DNA of 64,000 nucleotides from JAHQVI01 sp963749875 (GCA_963749875.1 CAVVOX010000005.1:62001-126000), one strand, 5' to 3'; counted from the first letter of the stretch, positions 44,666 through 54,100 are shown. Numbers and translations are program-made. The notes: generated from the sequence alone by a model not told the origin.

Positions 44666-46693
44666 TTATCTCGCCCGCAAGAGGTTCCGCACTGCGAAGA
44701 GGCAAAGCAAGATCAGGGTGATCCCTAGGACGTTCTCAATGATCACGACAGTTGAAACGCTCAGCGGCACGCGCACCAGCCGCTCTCCCTCGCCTGTCAA
44801 GGGTTCGAAGCCATAAAGGCAGCCATAGACGCGGCGCGCCACATCCGGGCTCTCCCAGCCGAAAAAGAGTAGCGAATTTTTCAGTGACAGAAACAGCGCT
44901 TCGCCGGTTGCGCCCGTGTCGCCGGAGATGCACCCACCGCCTGCGAACAGGTTGAAGATGCTGAGAACGAACCACCACACGGCCGATCCCGCCCATTCGA
45001 GCGCCGCACCGAAATTCGGATCGGCCGGCCAGGCGGGGAAAAGCGGGACGGCGTGCGCAGCCGGCCCGGGCGCGGTTCCGAAATAGTCCGACCGGCGCAG
45101 ACCGAGATAGATCAGCGAGAACACCAGCACCGTGATCACCCACAGGGCTAGGGGGCGGACGATCGAACGGCCGAAATCGGAAATGCCGCCATAGAGCCAG
45201 CCGATCCAAAACCGTGCCAGACCTCTGCCGAGCGGCCGGTCGTGCCAGAACCGGCGGCAGCGAAGCTCCTGCGCGAAAAACTCCCTCGCGCGCTCACTGT
45301 CCTGCGTTTCCGATGCAAGCTTGTGCAGCCGTCCGTAGCGAGCGGCATATTCGGGGTCGCCGCAACTCCTCATCGCGCGAAAAAGCGCCGGCCGCAGGTC
45401 GGCCCCTCCATTTCCGCTCCGTGCCGGAAGCAAGCACAGCGGATCGGCGATGGTCATGTCATTGAGAGTTGGCGGCTCGCCGAAAGTCGTATCGTGAAAG
45501 CTGGGGACTTGCGCGAAATCCGCTCCGGACAGCACGAACGCACCGCGCGCCCGAGAGGCAGCGAATTCCGCCGGTCCGTGGAACGTCACCCTGCGAAAGC
45601 TGCTCCGGCCCCGGAAGATGGTCTGCAGAAAATTGGCGCGGCTGTGAAATTCGGCCTCGGCAAAGGAGACGCCATCCTTGAATTTTGCCGAAGGGAAATC
45701 GGCCGATTGCCAGAAGATCGCTTTGTCGAAGATCGCGTCGTCGCGGAAGGTGCTGTCGTAGAAATCGACCGCCTTGACGAAGGTGACCGAGGAGAAATCC
45801 GCTGTGTCCGCGAACTTCGCGGATCGAAAGATGAGGGTTTCGCCGAAATTCGTCTCGTTGAACCTTGCTTCCTTGGCAAAGCGGGCGGCCTGGAATGTCG
45901 TGTCCCCGCCGAATTTCGCGGATCGCGACGTTACCTTCCCCGTGAATTCGGCCTCTTCAAAGCTCGTATTGCCCTGGAACTCGGCCTCGCCCAGCCTGGC
46001 TTCGCTGCGCAGCTGCGCCTGAGTGAACTTTGCCGCGCCGGCAAAGCGGGTTTTCACGAGACCGACGGTCCCCTCAAACACCACGCCTTCGAATGTCGCG
46101 TCGGCCTGAAACTCCGCCTCGTCGAAGCGCGCATTGCCTCCGAAATGCGCCCGGATGTATTCGGCGTTGCCGACGAACTTTGCGGACCGAAAATCCGCGC
46201 GGGCATTGAACTGGGTCTTTTGAAACCGTGCGGCCGGGACCAGCGGGCCCGTCGTTTCGCGCAAGAACTCGGCCTTGTCGAAATCTGCGCCGGATGCGAA
46301 AGCCGCATCGTCGAAATTGGCGAGATCGTAGAACTTCGCCTGCTTCAGATTGGCTTCCCCATCGAAGCGCGCATTCTGAAACAGGGCGGTGTTGGCGAAA
46401 TTTGCATTGGGGAAGATGGCCCTGCCTCTGAAATGCGCGCTTGTAAAGATCGCCGGTCCCGGAAAGACGAAACTGTCAAAGGACGCGTCGGAAGAAAACT
46501 CCGCGCCTTCGAAGTCAGCCTTCGCCTCGGCGAGCCAGGCCTCGGTTTCGGGGTTCTGTCCCTCGCCGAACCAATCGGCCGACCAGCCGCCGCTCTCTTC
46601 GAGCGCCTTCTTGCGCTCGAGGATCTTTAGCGCCCATTCATTCCAGGCTTCCTTTCCCTTCTCCAGAAGCGTTCGCGTCTCTTCCGAGTTCAT
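44666..46693 (-). CDS. Pentapeptide-repeat protein with C-terminal channel-like membrane domain
   Basis: 675-residue protein. After a ~50-residue start, residues about 57-400 are dominated by degenerate pentapeptide repeats (A-x-F at five-residue spacing, such as ANFANTALFQNARFDG), which form a right-handed quadrilateral beta helix. The C-terminal third has a helix (513-532, PLALWVITVLVFSLIYLGL), another near 568-586 (WWFVLSIFNLFAGG), a pore-loop-like stretch (LSLKNSLLFFGWESPD) and a last helix (about 646-668). This resembles pentapeptide/ion-channel fusions, but no TVGYGD-type filter is seen. The start at 46693 has AGGGGGG upstream. Confidence 0.8.
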   Translation of the reverse strand: MNSEETRTLLEKGKEAWNEWALKILERKKALEESGGWSADWFGEGQNPETEAWLAEAKADFEGAEFSSDASFDSFVFPGPAIFTSAHFRGRAIFPNANFANTALFQNARFDGEANLKQAKFYDLANFDDAAFASGADFDKAEFLRETTGPLVPAARFQKTQFNARADFRSAKFVGNAEYIRAHFGGNARFDEAEFQADATFEGVVFEGTVGLVKTRFAGAAKFTQAQLRSEARLGEAEFQGNTSFEEAEFTGKVTSRSAKFGGDTTFQAARFAKEARFNETNFGETLIFRSAKFADTADFSSVTFVKAVDFYDSTFRDDAIFDKAIFWQSADFPSAKFKDGVSFAEAEFHSRANFLQTIFRGRSSFRRVTFHGPAEFAASRARGAFVLSGADFAQVPSFHDTTFGEPPTLNDMTIADPLCLLPARSGNGGADLRPALFRAMRSCGDPEYAARYGRLHKLASETQDSERAREFFAQELRCRRFWHDRPLGRGLARFWIGWLYGGISDFGRSIVRPLALWVITVLVFSLIYLGLRRSDYFGTAPGPAAHAVPLFPAWPADPNFGAALEWAGSAVWWFVLSIFNLFAGGGCISGDTGATGEALFLSLKNSLLFFGWESPDVARRVYGCLYGFEPLTGEGERLVRVPLSVSTVVIIENVLGITLILLCLFAVRNLLRAR

Positions 46694-46848
46694 GCGCTCA
46701 GCCCCCCTAAGCGCTCTTTTCATAATGAAAAGAAATGCCGATGACAAAGGCGTAAAGCACTCAAAGCTTCGGAAAATCTGTTAATACGTAATTGTAATGA
46801 ATTATAGGCGATCTGTGTTTCAATCTTGCCGCAAGAAAGGGGTCGATA

Positions 46849-47145
46849 ATGCTCTATGTGCTCATCTGCAAGGACAAGCCGGGCGACGGGTTGGCCCGGC
46901 GCATGGAGACCCGTCCGGACCATCTGGCCTATCTGGAAAGCCTGGGTGACAAGGTCCGCATCGGCGGGGCGATGCTGTCCGACGACGAAAAGGAGCCGCG
47001 CGGCAGCGTGCTCATTATCGAAGCCGGAAGCCTCGAAGAGGCGCGTGCCATTGCCGACGCCGATCCCTACAAAAAAGCGGGCGTTTTCGCCGAGGTGGAA
47101 ATTCACCCCTGGCGGCAGGGTGCGGGTGTTGTGCCCCTGCGCTAG
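46849..47145 (+). CDS. YciI family protein
   Basis: 98-residue ferredoxin-like alpha/beta protein of the YciI/YCII group. It begins MLYVLICKDKPGDGLARRME, has RPDHLAYLESLGDKV (the conserved Arg-x-x-His) and GSVLIIEAGSLEEARAIADA, then DPYKKAGVF and a strand EVEIHPWRQG. AAGAAAGG precedes the ATG. The stop TAG is supplied by the edge of repeat copy 6. Function is unknown for most relatives. Confidence 0.92.
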   Translation: MLYVLICKDKPGDGLARRMETRPDHLAYLESLGDKVRIGGAMLSDDEKEPRGSVLIIEAGSLEEARAIADADPYKKAGVFAEVEIHPWRQGAGVVPLR

Positions 47146-47221
47146 ATCAAAAGGCGAGCGCAACTGTTCCCGCGTCCATCCCCGCTTTCGCGGGGACATG
47201 CTTGGACGCGCGTTGCGCTAG
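47142..47221 (-). repeat. CTAG-bounded repeat, copy 6 (palindrome 2 deleted)
   Basis: 80-bp reverse-orientation copy with CTAG at both edges (47142-47145, 47218-47221). Only the first bases of palindrome 2 (GATCA) remain, fused directly to the linker AAAAGGCGAGCGCAAC. Palindrome 1 is complete. The left edge is the TAG stop of the yciI-like gene. Confidence 0.9.
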
Positions 47222-47247
47222 GCCGGCGGTGGCACGCCCGGTTCTGC

Positions 47248-48687
47248 CTATCCTTCGTGACGAATCGGGCGCGCAACCCGGAAGCCGCTTGCATTGTCAT
47301 TGACCGATTGCGAGACCGGCTCCGGCGGGCAGTTGCGGCGCGGAGCCTCCTCCAGCCAGTCCCAGCCGTTAAGTTTGTGCCTCTTGCCGACCGGACTGCA
47401 GTTTCCTGGCGTTGATACGGGGCCTGCATCCGCCGGGGCCGAGAGAGCTAGAGGCATCACGATCCGATATCGCTGTCCCGTTCGCTTCGACAGCCATGCG
47501 GCATAGGCGCTTGCATCCCCCGCGCTCAGCCCGGTTACAGGTGTCTCGGCGCTATCCTGCTCCGCGCCGTAGGGTGGGCACCCGCCGTCGTCGACACAGA
47601 CATTCCATTGCGCCACGGTTATTTCGGACAAGCTGACAGCCAGATTGGTTTCCGTCAGGACCGATTTGGGCCGCCGGGTCAGCGACATCAACGGACAGAA
47701 TTCGCAATCGGCGAAAATGTCCGATGAACTTTGGGGGCTGGTCAGGGCGGCGACCTGCTGCTCCGGAACATCCGGCACCACCTTCGGCGCGGCCCCGGAG
47801 CCGGTCGCCGACGGCTCCTTCAGCATGGCCAGGATCCGCGCGGACGCTCTGGCATTGTTTTCCGCGCCGTCGCCGCTGCCCGCCTCGCTGGCTGGCGGAT
47901 TCTCACGCTGTTCGCCTGCGGCCTTCTGCCCGGGCAAGAGGGAGGCAACCTTTTCGGTCCCGGAATTCGACGGATCCCCTTTAGCCGCGTCGTATCCCGG
48001 CGTATTCGGCAATTCCCCATCGTCTTCCGCAGCATTCGACGGGATGGACGATCGAATCTCGTTGATTGTCGCAGGGGGCGTATCCTGCTGTTCGCCAACA
48101 GCGGTGATGTGTGTTGCAGCCCTGTCCGGTGCTGCTTCGACAGGCGCCTCGGTCTTTGCGGGGGCGTTGGTAACGTCCTTCTTCGCTACCACCGGAGGCG
48201 TCTTGCCGAGATCGGCCGCCTTTTCGTCCGGTCCCGTTGCCGTATCCGCGCCGGCTTCGGTTTTCGAAGTGTCCGCGAGCTTGTCGGCAGCGTCTGATTG
48301 CCCCGAGACTGCGGCCTCATTCTGTCCACCGAACGGATCGAAGAGGGAAGGCCCGCCGAACACGATGACGCCGTAAAGCACGGCACTCGGACCGAGAAGC
48401 AGCAGAGCGAGCACGGCCGCCAGCCGGCTCCATTGCCGGCGATGGGACTTTTTCTGCCCCTCATTGAAGGCGACCCATTCATCATAGGTCTGACGCCGCG
48501 AAGCGTCCTTCAGGGCCTCATAGGCTTTGCCGACGAGCTTGAACCGCCTTTCGGCCTCTTCGTCGTCGGGATTGCGATCCGGATGAAAATTTTTCGCCAA
48601 CTCGCGATAGGCCTGTTTGACCTCCTCGTCGTCGGCGCCCGGACGAATGCCGAGAATCTCGTAATAGTTTTCGGCGTCCATCGTCAT
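47248..48687 (-). CDS. J-domain / transmembrane / FGE-sulfatase-like fusion protein
   Basis: 479-residue protein with three parts. A J domain (residues 6-70) has YYEILGIRPGADDEEVKQAY and the HPD motif, so it can stimulate Hsp70/DnaK. A membrane helix (about 86-112) follows the cytoplasmic J domain. After a long Ala/Thr/Glu-rich linker (~120-320), the C-terminal ~150 residues resemble a formylglycine-generating-enzyme-type domain: SEITVAQWNVCVDDGGCPPY, AGDASAYAAWLSKRTGQRYR, then a shortened end with SGFRVAR. The FGE part looks shortened, so a binding rather than catalytic role is likely. It is a single gene, convergent with the yciI-like gene. Confidence 0.75.
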   Translation of the reverse strand: MTMDAENYYEILGIRPGADDEEVKQAYRELAKNFHPDRNPDDEEAERRFKLVGKAYEALKDASRRQTYDEWVAFNEGQKKSHRRQWSRLAAVLALLLLGPSAVLYGVIVFGGPSLFDPFGGQNEAAVSGQSDAADKLADTSKTEAGADTATGPDEKAADLGKTPPVVAKKDVTNAPAKTEAPVEAAPDRAATHITAVGEQQDTPPATINEIRSSIPSNAAEDDGELPNTPGYDAAKGDPSNSGTEKVASLLPGQKAAGEQRENPPASEAGSGDGAENNARASARILAMLKEPSATGSGAAPKVVPDVPEQQVAALTSPQSSSDIFADCEFCPLMSLTRRPKSVLTETNLAVSLSEITVAQWNVCVDDGGCPPYGAEQDSAETPVTGLSAGDASAYAAWLSKRTGQRYRIVMPLALSAPADAGPVSTPGNCSPVGKRHKLNGWDWLEEAPRRNCPPEPVSQSVNDNASGFRVARPIRHEG

Positions 48688-48955
48688 TTAGCCGTCTAAA
48701 ACATTCCGCCACATCTGTTTAACCTATGGGTGCAGCCTGTGTAATCTGCACCATTCCAGTCGGTCATTGCCGTCACTTATAGTACACAACACCCGACACG
48801 GTGGAGTTCGAAGCTGCCACCGGGCATGCTTTTTCAAGACCTATCGTCGCCATAGGCTGGATATTCCAGAAATTATGGCGCAAAAGTGGGCATTTCTATT
48901 GCCGCAGCTTCACAACTGGTTGATTTCGCTTTGAATCGGCGGTGACAGCCCCGCC

Positions 48956-50014
48956 CTAGCCTCCCGTCATGCTCATATGGCGGGCGACGGCGGGCTTATT
49001 GTGGCGCCGGTCGATAATGAAATCGTGTCCCTTCGGCTTCCGGCTGATTGCCTCGTCGATCGCCGCTTCGAGCAGCTCGTTCCCCTCGCTCTTACGGAGC
49101 GGCTCGCGCAGATCCGCCGCGTCATCCTGGCCGAGGCACATATAGAGCGTGCCGGTGCAGGTGATCCGCACGCGGTTGCAGCTTTCGCAGAAATTATGCG
49201 TCAGCGGCGTGATGAAGCCCAGCCGTCCGCCGGTCTCCTTCACCTCGACATAACGCGCCGGTCCGCCGGTCTTGTACGGAATGTCCTCCAGCGTCCATCG
49301 GTCGAGCAGCCGGCCCCGAACCACCGATAGCGGCAGATACTGGTCCGTGCGGTCGCCGTCAATATCGCCGAGCGGCATGGTTTCGATCAGTGTCAGATCC
49401 ATGCCGCGCTCATGCGCCCAGACCATCATCTCTTCGATCTCGTCCTCATTCACGCCCTTCAGCGCGACGGCGTTGATCTTGACGGCCAGCCCGGCGGATT
49501 GCGCCGCCTCGATCCCCGCCATGACCTGATCGAAATTGCCCCATCGCGTAATCGCCTTGAACCGATCGGGCCGGAGCGTATCGAGCGAGATGTTTACCCG
49601 GCGCACGCCACAATCATAGAGCTCCTGGGCGAAGCGAGGCATTTGCGACCCGTTCGTCGTCAGGGTCAGCTCGTCGAGCGCGTCGCTTTCGAGATGCCGG
49701 GACAAGGATCGCACCAGCCACATGATGTTCTTGCGCACCAGCGGCTCGCCGCCGGTCAGGCGCAGCTTGCGCACGCCTTTGGAGACGAAAGCCGAGCAGA
49801 GCCGGTCGAGTTCCTCCAGCGTCAGAAGGTCTTTCTTCGGCAGGAAGGTCATATTTTCCGCCATGCAATAGACGCAGCGGAAATCGCAGCGATCCGTGAC
49901 CGAGACGCGCAGATAGGTGACATGGCGGCCGAAAGGATCGATCATCGGCGCACCTTGGTGTGCATCGAACTGCGTCGTCACGGATGCGGACGATGGTGAA
50001 CGCTGATCCGGCAT
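48956..50014 (-). CDS. moaA: GTP 3',8-cyclase MoaA
   Basis: 352-residue radical SAM enzyme for the first step of molybdenum cofactor synthesis. The N-terminal [4Fe-4S] motif is SVTDRCDFRCVYCM; TGGEPLVRKN follows; the C-terminal second cluster lies in NFCESCNRVRITCTGTLYMC. The protein ends in the functionally important Gly-Gly. About 20 residues precede the conserved start; ATG near 49945 (IDPFGRHVTYLR) is an alternative. No other mo genes are in the window. Confidence 0.96.
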   Translation of the reverse strand: MPDQRSPSSASVTTQFDAHQGAPMIDPFGRHVTYLRVSVTDRCDFRCVYCMAENMTFLPKKDLLTLEELDRLCSAFVSKGVRKLRLTGGEPLVRKNIMWLVRSLSRHLESDALDELTLTTNGSQMPRFAQELYDCGVRRVNISLDTLRPDRFKAITRWGNFDQVMAGIEAAQSAGLAVKINAVALKGVNEDEIEEMMVWAHERGMDLTLIETMPLGDIDGDRTDQYLPLSVVRGRLLDRWTLEDIPYKTGGPARYVEVKETGGRLGFITPLTHNFCESCNRVRITCTGTLYMCLGQDDAADLREPLRKSEGNELLEAAIDEAISRKPKGHDFIIDRRHNKPAVARHMSMTGG

Positions 50015-50128
50015 TTCCTCGGCCCCTCACATCTTACATTTGTGCCATCAAGGTCATTGGGAAGGAATGTAGCATCTCGCATGACGGCTTTCAAAGGCGT
50101 CACAGTGACGGCGACCGCGGGAGGGGCT

Positions 50129-50381
50129 TCAGCGGCGCTTTGCGATCATGTCGATCTCGACAAGTCCGCCCCGCGCCCGCGCCTTCCAGAACACGCTTGA
50201 GATTGTCCATCACCTTGCGGGTCTGGGCCTCGATCCCGTCCGGGAGCGGCTCGGAATCCTCGTCCGGGTCCGTGGCAAGCTGGCCGGTCACGAACAGCCA
50301 GCCGTCACACTCCACGATATGGCTGTATGGCGCGACAGGCTTCGGCGCGCCGGAAATGAGATGGAAGATCGGGTCCGACAT
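50129..50381 (-). pseudogene. RidA-family protein with internal deletion
   Basis: The N-terminus is a normal RidA/YjgF start (FHLISGAPKPVAPYSHIVEC, FVTGQLATDP). After VLEGAGAG the middle of the protein is missing. The normal C-terminal end VEIDMIAKRR follows at once in another frame (stop at 50129-50131). About 40-45 codons appear lost, with endpoints in a GGCGCGGGCGCGG stretch. As read, the frame runs on to 50100 with an unrelated tail. It would not fold as a RidA trimer. Confidence 0.78.
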
Positions 50382-50466
50382 GCGAAATCCTTTCCTCGGC
50401 AGGAAACGAGCCGGTGGGATGGCGGCCTTACATCCGGCGTTTCAGCGACCCGTCCGTTTGCCGGGG

Positions 50467-51639
50467 TCAAGCCGCCGCAAAATATTGCCGCAAAAAGCCG
50501 TGATAGATCTCGGTCAGCGTCACAAGATCGGCAATCGGTGTGTGCTCATCGACCATATGGATGGTCTTGTTCACCAGCCCATATTCCACCACCGGACAGA
50601 TGTCCTTGATAAAGCGTGCATCCGACGTGCCGCCATCGGTCGTGAGCTGCGGCCTCAGCCCCGTGACTTCGCCGGACACGTCCACGAGCATGTCGATCCA
50701 AGGAGCGGGCCGGGTGACGAAAACATCGGCGTTGGACTCGAAGGTAAGCTCATGGGTGAGGCCGGCGCTGTCCAGGGGCTCCGCGATGAGCGCCCCCAAG
50801 CGCTCCGCAAGCGATTTCGCGCTGTGATGATCGTTGAAGCGTACATTGAACTGCGCGGTCGCCGCTGCGGGGACGATGTTTACGGTCGGATTGCCGGTGT
50901 CGATCGTCGTCACTTCGAGATTGGACGGCATGAAATTTTCGCTGCCATCGTCCAGACGCTCATCGATGATCCGTTTCAGCGCGGCGACGAGCCCGGTGAG
51001 CGGATTGCGCGTCGTGTGCGGATAGGCGACATGGCCCTGCACGCCCTGGACCGTCAACCGGCCCGTCAGGCTGCCTCGACGGCCGATCTTGATCGCCTCG
51101 CCCATGCGCTCGGGATGCGTCGGCTCGCCGAGAATGCAATGGTCCGGGCGCTCGCCCGCCTCGCCCATCCAGGCCACGACCGCGCGTGTGCCGTAAACGG
51201 CCGGGCCTTCCTCATCCACCGTAATCAGAAAGCTGATCGAGCCGCCGGGCTTGCCGCCTCTTTCTTCGAGATAGCGGCAGGCTGCGGCCATCATCGCCGC
51301 GACCCCGCCTTTCATATCGACCGCGCCGCGTCCGTAAAGCACGCCGTCTCGGATCTCCGCACCGAAAGGCGGCGCCGACCAGGCGGCCTCGTCGCCGGGC
51401 GGAACGACATCGACATGGCCGGCGAAACACAGATGCGGTGTCCCGGTGCCGATCCGCGCATAGAGATTTTCAACGGCCGGCAAGCCATTCTTGCCGCCGA
51501 AGCGCAGGCGATGGCAGGCAAATCCGCGGCGTGTGAGACAGGCCTCCATATAGTCGAGCGCGCCGGCCTCCGCCGGCGTGACACTGGGGCAGCGGATCAG
51601 CGCCTGGGCATGGGCGACGGGATCTTGGTCATCACTCAT
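50467..51639 (-). CDS. dapE: Succinyl-diaminopimelate desuccinylase DapE
   Basis: 390-residue zinc hydrolase of the lysine/meso-diaminopimelate pathway, needed for peptidoglycan. Metal ligands and catalytic residues are seen in LCFAGHVDVVPPGDEAAW, YGRGAVDMKGGVAAM, TVDEEGPAVYGTRAV and the late EYGLVNKTIHMVDEH. The ATG at 51639 overlaps the end of the upstream gene (ATGAGTGA), which suits coupled translation and matches family length. Confidence 0.96.
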   Translation of the reverse strand: MSDDQDPVAHAQALIRCPSVTPAEAGALDYMEACLTRRGFACHRLRFGGKNGLPAVENLYARIGTGTPHLCFAGHVDVVPPGDEAAWSAPPFGAEIRDGVLYGRGAVDMKGGVAAMMAAACRYLEERGGKPGGSISFLITVDEEGPAVYGTRAVVAWMGEAGERPDHCILGEPTHPERMGEAIKIGRRGSLTGRLTVQGVQGHVAYPHTTRNPLTGLVAALKRIIDERLDDGSENFMPSNLEVTTIDTGNPTVNIVPAAATAQFNVRFNDHHSAKSLAERLGALIAEPLDSAGLTHELTFESNADVFVTRPAPWIDMLVDVSGEVTGLRPQLTTDGGTSDARFIKDICPVVEYGLVNKTIHMVDEHTPIADLVTLTEIYHGFLRQYFAAA

Positions 51640-52357
51640 GGTTATGATGAATACCACGGTCGTTGCCCTGAATCAGGACGATTTTCTGCCAGATCTTGCT
51701 GCTCAAATTCGTCGCGAGCTGTTCGACGTCGTTGACGGCGGAGACGACGGTGGAGTTGGGAAAATACTGTGCGTAAAGCGCCGCAAGCTTGCCGATGAAG
51801 GACAGCATTTCCGAACAATAGTCGAGATAGCGGAGGAGCTGTTCCTCCGTGAGATCGCGCACAGGCGAGGAGCCCGTCCGGCCCATCCGGATAACCGAAG
51901 GGGGGTCCTTGGTCAGCTGATGCATGTCGATGACATGAGCGATCGCGCGGAGCCGGTACAGCCCGTTCAGCGCCTTCTCCCGCTTATACAGTTTCTCCAG
52001 CCGGACAAAAAAAGCGATGAAGAGCGCCGAGAGCAGGACGATGTTCAGCGCCGCCTCGAGCGCCTGCGTGAACTCGGTCAAGTGCAGCTTGCCGTCGACC
52101 GACAGGTCGAAATAGACGGCAAGCTGAATCAGGCCCGCGACGCCGGCGCCGATCGCCAGGATGGAAAGAATCCGCAGACCCCATTGCGTCTTGCCGAGCG
52201 CCGCCGCCTCCCGCGCGGTGGGCCGCGAGATGTCGCAAAGGTGGGTTGCTGTCTGGGTCAGGCCGCGTGTCGGAAACCGCTCTGCGATCCGGTTCCTCAG
52301 CTGCTGCAGCTGGCGGACGACCGCCCGGTTATCGATCGTCTGATGTTCAAGCTCCAT
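51632..52357 (-). CDS. Hypothetical membrane protein upstream of dapE
   Basis: 241-residue protein with two hydrophobic segments (LRILSILAIGAGVAGLIQLA and NIVLLSALFIAFFV), the second followed by the charged RLEKLYKREKALNGLYRLRA. The C-terminal half is helical and soluble (LTEEQLLRYLDYCSEMLSF and YFPNSTVVSAVNDVEQLA). Its stop overlaps the dapE start by 8 bp, so the two form an operon. No domain is recognised; a coiled-coil-rich membrane protein is all that can be said. Confidence 0.75.
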   Translation of the reverse strand: MELEHQTIDNRAVVRQLQQLRNRIAERFPTRGLTQTATHLCDISRPTAREAAALGKTQWGLRILSILAIGAGVAGLIQLAVYFDLSVDGKLHLTEFTQALEAALNIVLLSALFIAFFVRLEKLYKREKALNGLYRLRAIAHVIDMHQLTKDPPSVIRMGRTGSSPVRDLTEEQLLRYLDYCSEMLSFIGKLAALYAQYFPNSTVVSAVNDVEQLATNLSSKIWQKIVLIQGNDRGIHHNHE

Positions 52358-52412
52358 GGCCGCCGTCCCTCGCTGCGCCCCTGTTCTTGACGATCTCGTA
52401 AGGCAAGTCTCG

Positions 52413-53648
52413 CTAAAGGTCTAGCGCTGCGAGCAGGAGCGTGTTGATCCGGCGGCAATCGAATTGCTGTTCAGCAAGCTGCCGGCTGGCGCGCGCCATG
52501 GATGGGATCAGGTCCGGGCGGAGCAGGAGCCGGGCCATCGCTCCCGCAAGCGCCGCCGCATCGCCCGGCGGCACGATCATGCCGTTCTCGCCTTCGCGCA
52601 CCGCCACGCGGCATCCCCTTGAGGTCGAGGTAATGATCGGCCGGCCCATGGCGATGGCTTCGATGAGCGCCTGCGGGACGATGTCGCTCCACGCCGGCAG
52701 CACGAAAACATGCGTTCGCGCCATATAGGGTCTCGGATCGGCCTGCGGCCCCAAATATTGGATCACGTTCCGATAGCGTTTCAGTGTGGCCAGCGGAAAG
52801 CCGTGCGGTCCGGGCACTTCGGGGCCGGCGACAAGGCATTTATAGCGGCCCGGCTTGCTTTGCAGCAACCGCGCCGCCTTGCAGAATTCAGCGATGCCGA
52901 AGCGGCGGTCGAGCGGACCGGCATAGAGGAACATGACGCCCTGATCGAGCGGAGGAAGCGGTGTCGGCGGGAACTGGCGCAGATCGACGCCGATGCCTTT
53001 GACGGGAAACTGGCGCAGGCGCTCCGGCAGAACCCCGCAATGCTCCAGGAGCTTATGGTTTTCCTCATTGAAGAACACCGCCGACTGACTGAGGCCGAAG
53101 GCAAGGCGCAAAAGTGTTTTTTGTAACTGGCGGCCAATGAAGGAGGATCGCTCGGGGGCTTCCTCGAAGCCGCGGCCCAACTCGCCGATCATCGCCACAA
53201 TATGCGGCACGCCCGCCAATCTCCCGGCGATCCCGGCGATCGCTGCGCCTTTAGGCGAAAAACCCACGACAATGTCGGGACGCAGCTTTCGGAACATGAG
53301 CGTGAGGCGGAGAACGGCGCGCTGATCGGCAATCGGCGAGAAGCCCTGGCGGAATGCCGCGAGGCTGTCCACTTCCGCCCCCAGCCGCCGAAGCGTTTCC
53401 CAGGCCGTGCGGTCTTTGAGTTCGGGCGCAAAGCAGAAGGTGTAATGTCCGCCGCGGGCGATTTCGTCGAGCATGCGCCCCACCGTCACCGCGATCGAAG
53501 CGCAGGACGGGCCGACAAAGGCGATGGTTTTTTGCGGGACACGCTCAACGGCCAGAGTCTGGTGCGATGATCTGCGGGTCTGCGCGTTGCGCGTTGCGCG
53601 TCCCTCGCGCTGCCAATGTGGCTCGCCCCGCATTACAGTCTCCCCCAA
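52413..53648 (-). CDS. Glycosyltransferase family 4 (PglA-like)
   Basis: 411-residue GT-B fold glycosyltransferase. The N-terminal half has IAFVGPSCASIAVTVGRMLD and VGFSPKGAAIAGIAGRLAG; the C-terminal donor-binding half has FLYAGPLDRRFGIAEFC and WSDIVPQALIEAIAMGRPII, then GENGMIVPPGDAAAL. It is most like transferases for lipid-linked oligosaccharides, capsule or LPS. The first ~38 residues (before TIAFVG) are low-complexity and partly come from a short tandem GCGTTGCGC-type repeat, so an internal start is possible. Confidence 0.85.
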   Translation of the reverse strand: MGETVMRGEPHWQREGRATRNAQTRRSSHQTLAVERVPQKTIAFVGPSCASIAVTVGRMLDEIARGGHYTFCFAPELKDRTAWETLRRLGAEVDSLAAFRQGFSPIADQRAVLRLTLMFRKLRPDIVVGFSPKGAAIAGIAGRLAGVPHIVAMIGELGRGFEEAPERSSFIGRQLQKTLLRLAFGLSQSAVFFNEENHKLLEHCGVLPERLRQFPVKGIGVDLRQFPPTPLPPLDQGVMFLYAGPLDRRFGIAEFCKAARLLQSKPGRYKCLVAGPEVPGPHGFPLATLKRYRNVIQYLGPQADPRPYMARTHVFVLPAWSDIVPQALIEAIAMGRPIITSTSRGCRVAVREGENGMIVPPGDAAALAGAMARLLLRPDLIPSMARASRQLAEQQFDCRRINTLLLAALDL

Positions 53649-54066
53649 ACGGCGCGCGATGCGCCGGACTTGATAGCCTATCAGCGACCGCGCACCGCCG
53701 AGTTGCGCGGCATTTGCCCCAACTGAATAGGCTCGGGCGAGACATTAGCCAATTTGACAGCTGAGGGGAACGCTTTCATCGCTGCAGCGGGCGTTCGGGC
53801 TGCGCTTTTTTTTGCCGCGGAGAGCGAGATGGACTTGGGATCGCGTTCTTCCGGGCGCACGGCCGGGACCCCGCAGCGTCATGCCGGGCTTTCACCCGCA
53901 AGGTGAGGCTTTTGCCTTATTCAGAAAAATCTTGATTGGTTGCGCTCGATTTGTTAACCAACTGTTGGTTGCAGTCTCTTCGCAGCCTTTCTGCCGAAAG
54001 GCAGATCAGCGGGGTAACTTCACTGAAGAGGTGCCGGAAACGGCATCTCTTCATGTGTTGCGGCGC
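53649..54066. other. Gene-free gap with strong hairpins
   Basis: No convincing gene on either strand. It holds a palindrome AACCAAC-TGTTGGTT near 53957 and a strong hairpin with a GAAA tetraloop (54025-54052, GAAGAGGTGCCG / CGGCATCTCTTC). These sit directly beyond the terminator at 54067-54100. Confidence 0.5.
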
Positions 54067-54100
54067 AAAAAAAATGCCCCGGCGCGGGGTTGCCGGGGCA
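54067..54100 (-). terminator. Strong intrinsic terminator (minus strand)
   Basis: On the minus strand the stem TGCCCCGG/CCGGGGCA is followed by eight T residues. It lies about 270 nt past the lutC stop, so it could end the lut operon or a small RNA encoded between 54100 and 54370. Confidence 0.85.

Noticed and set aside
49960..51735. 591-codon open frame antisense to dapE, ridA remnant and moaA start
   Set aside because: Composition is that of a reverse-complement shadow and it crosses three real genes.
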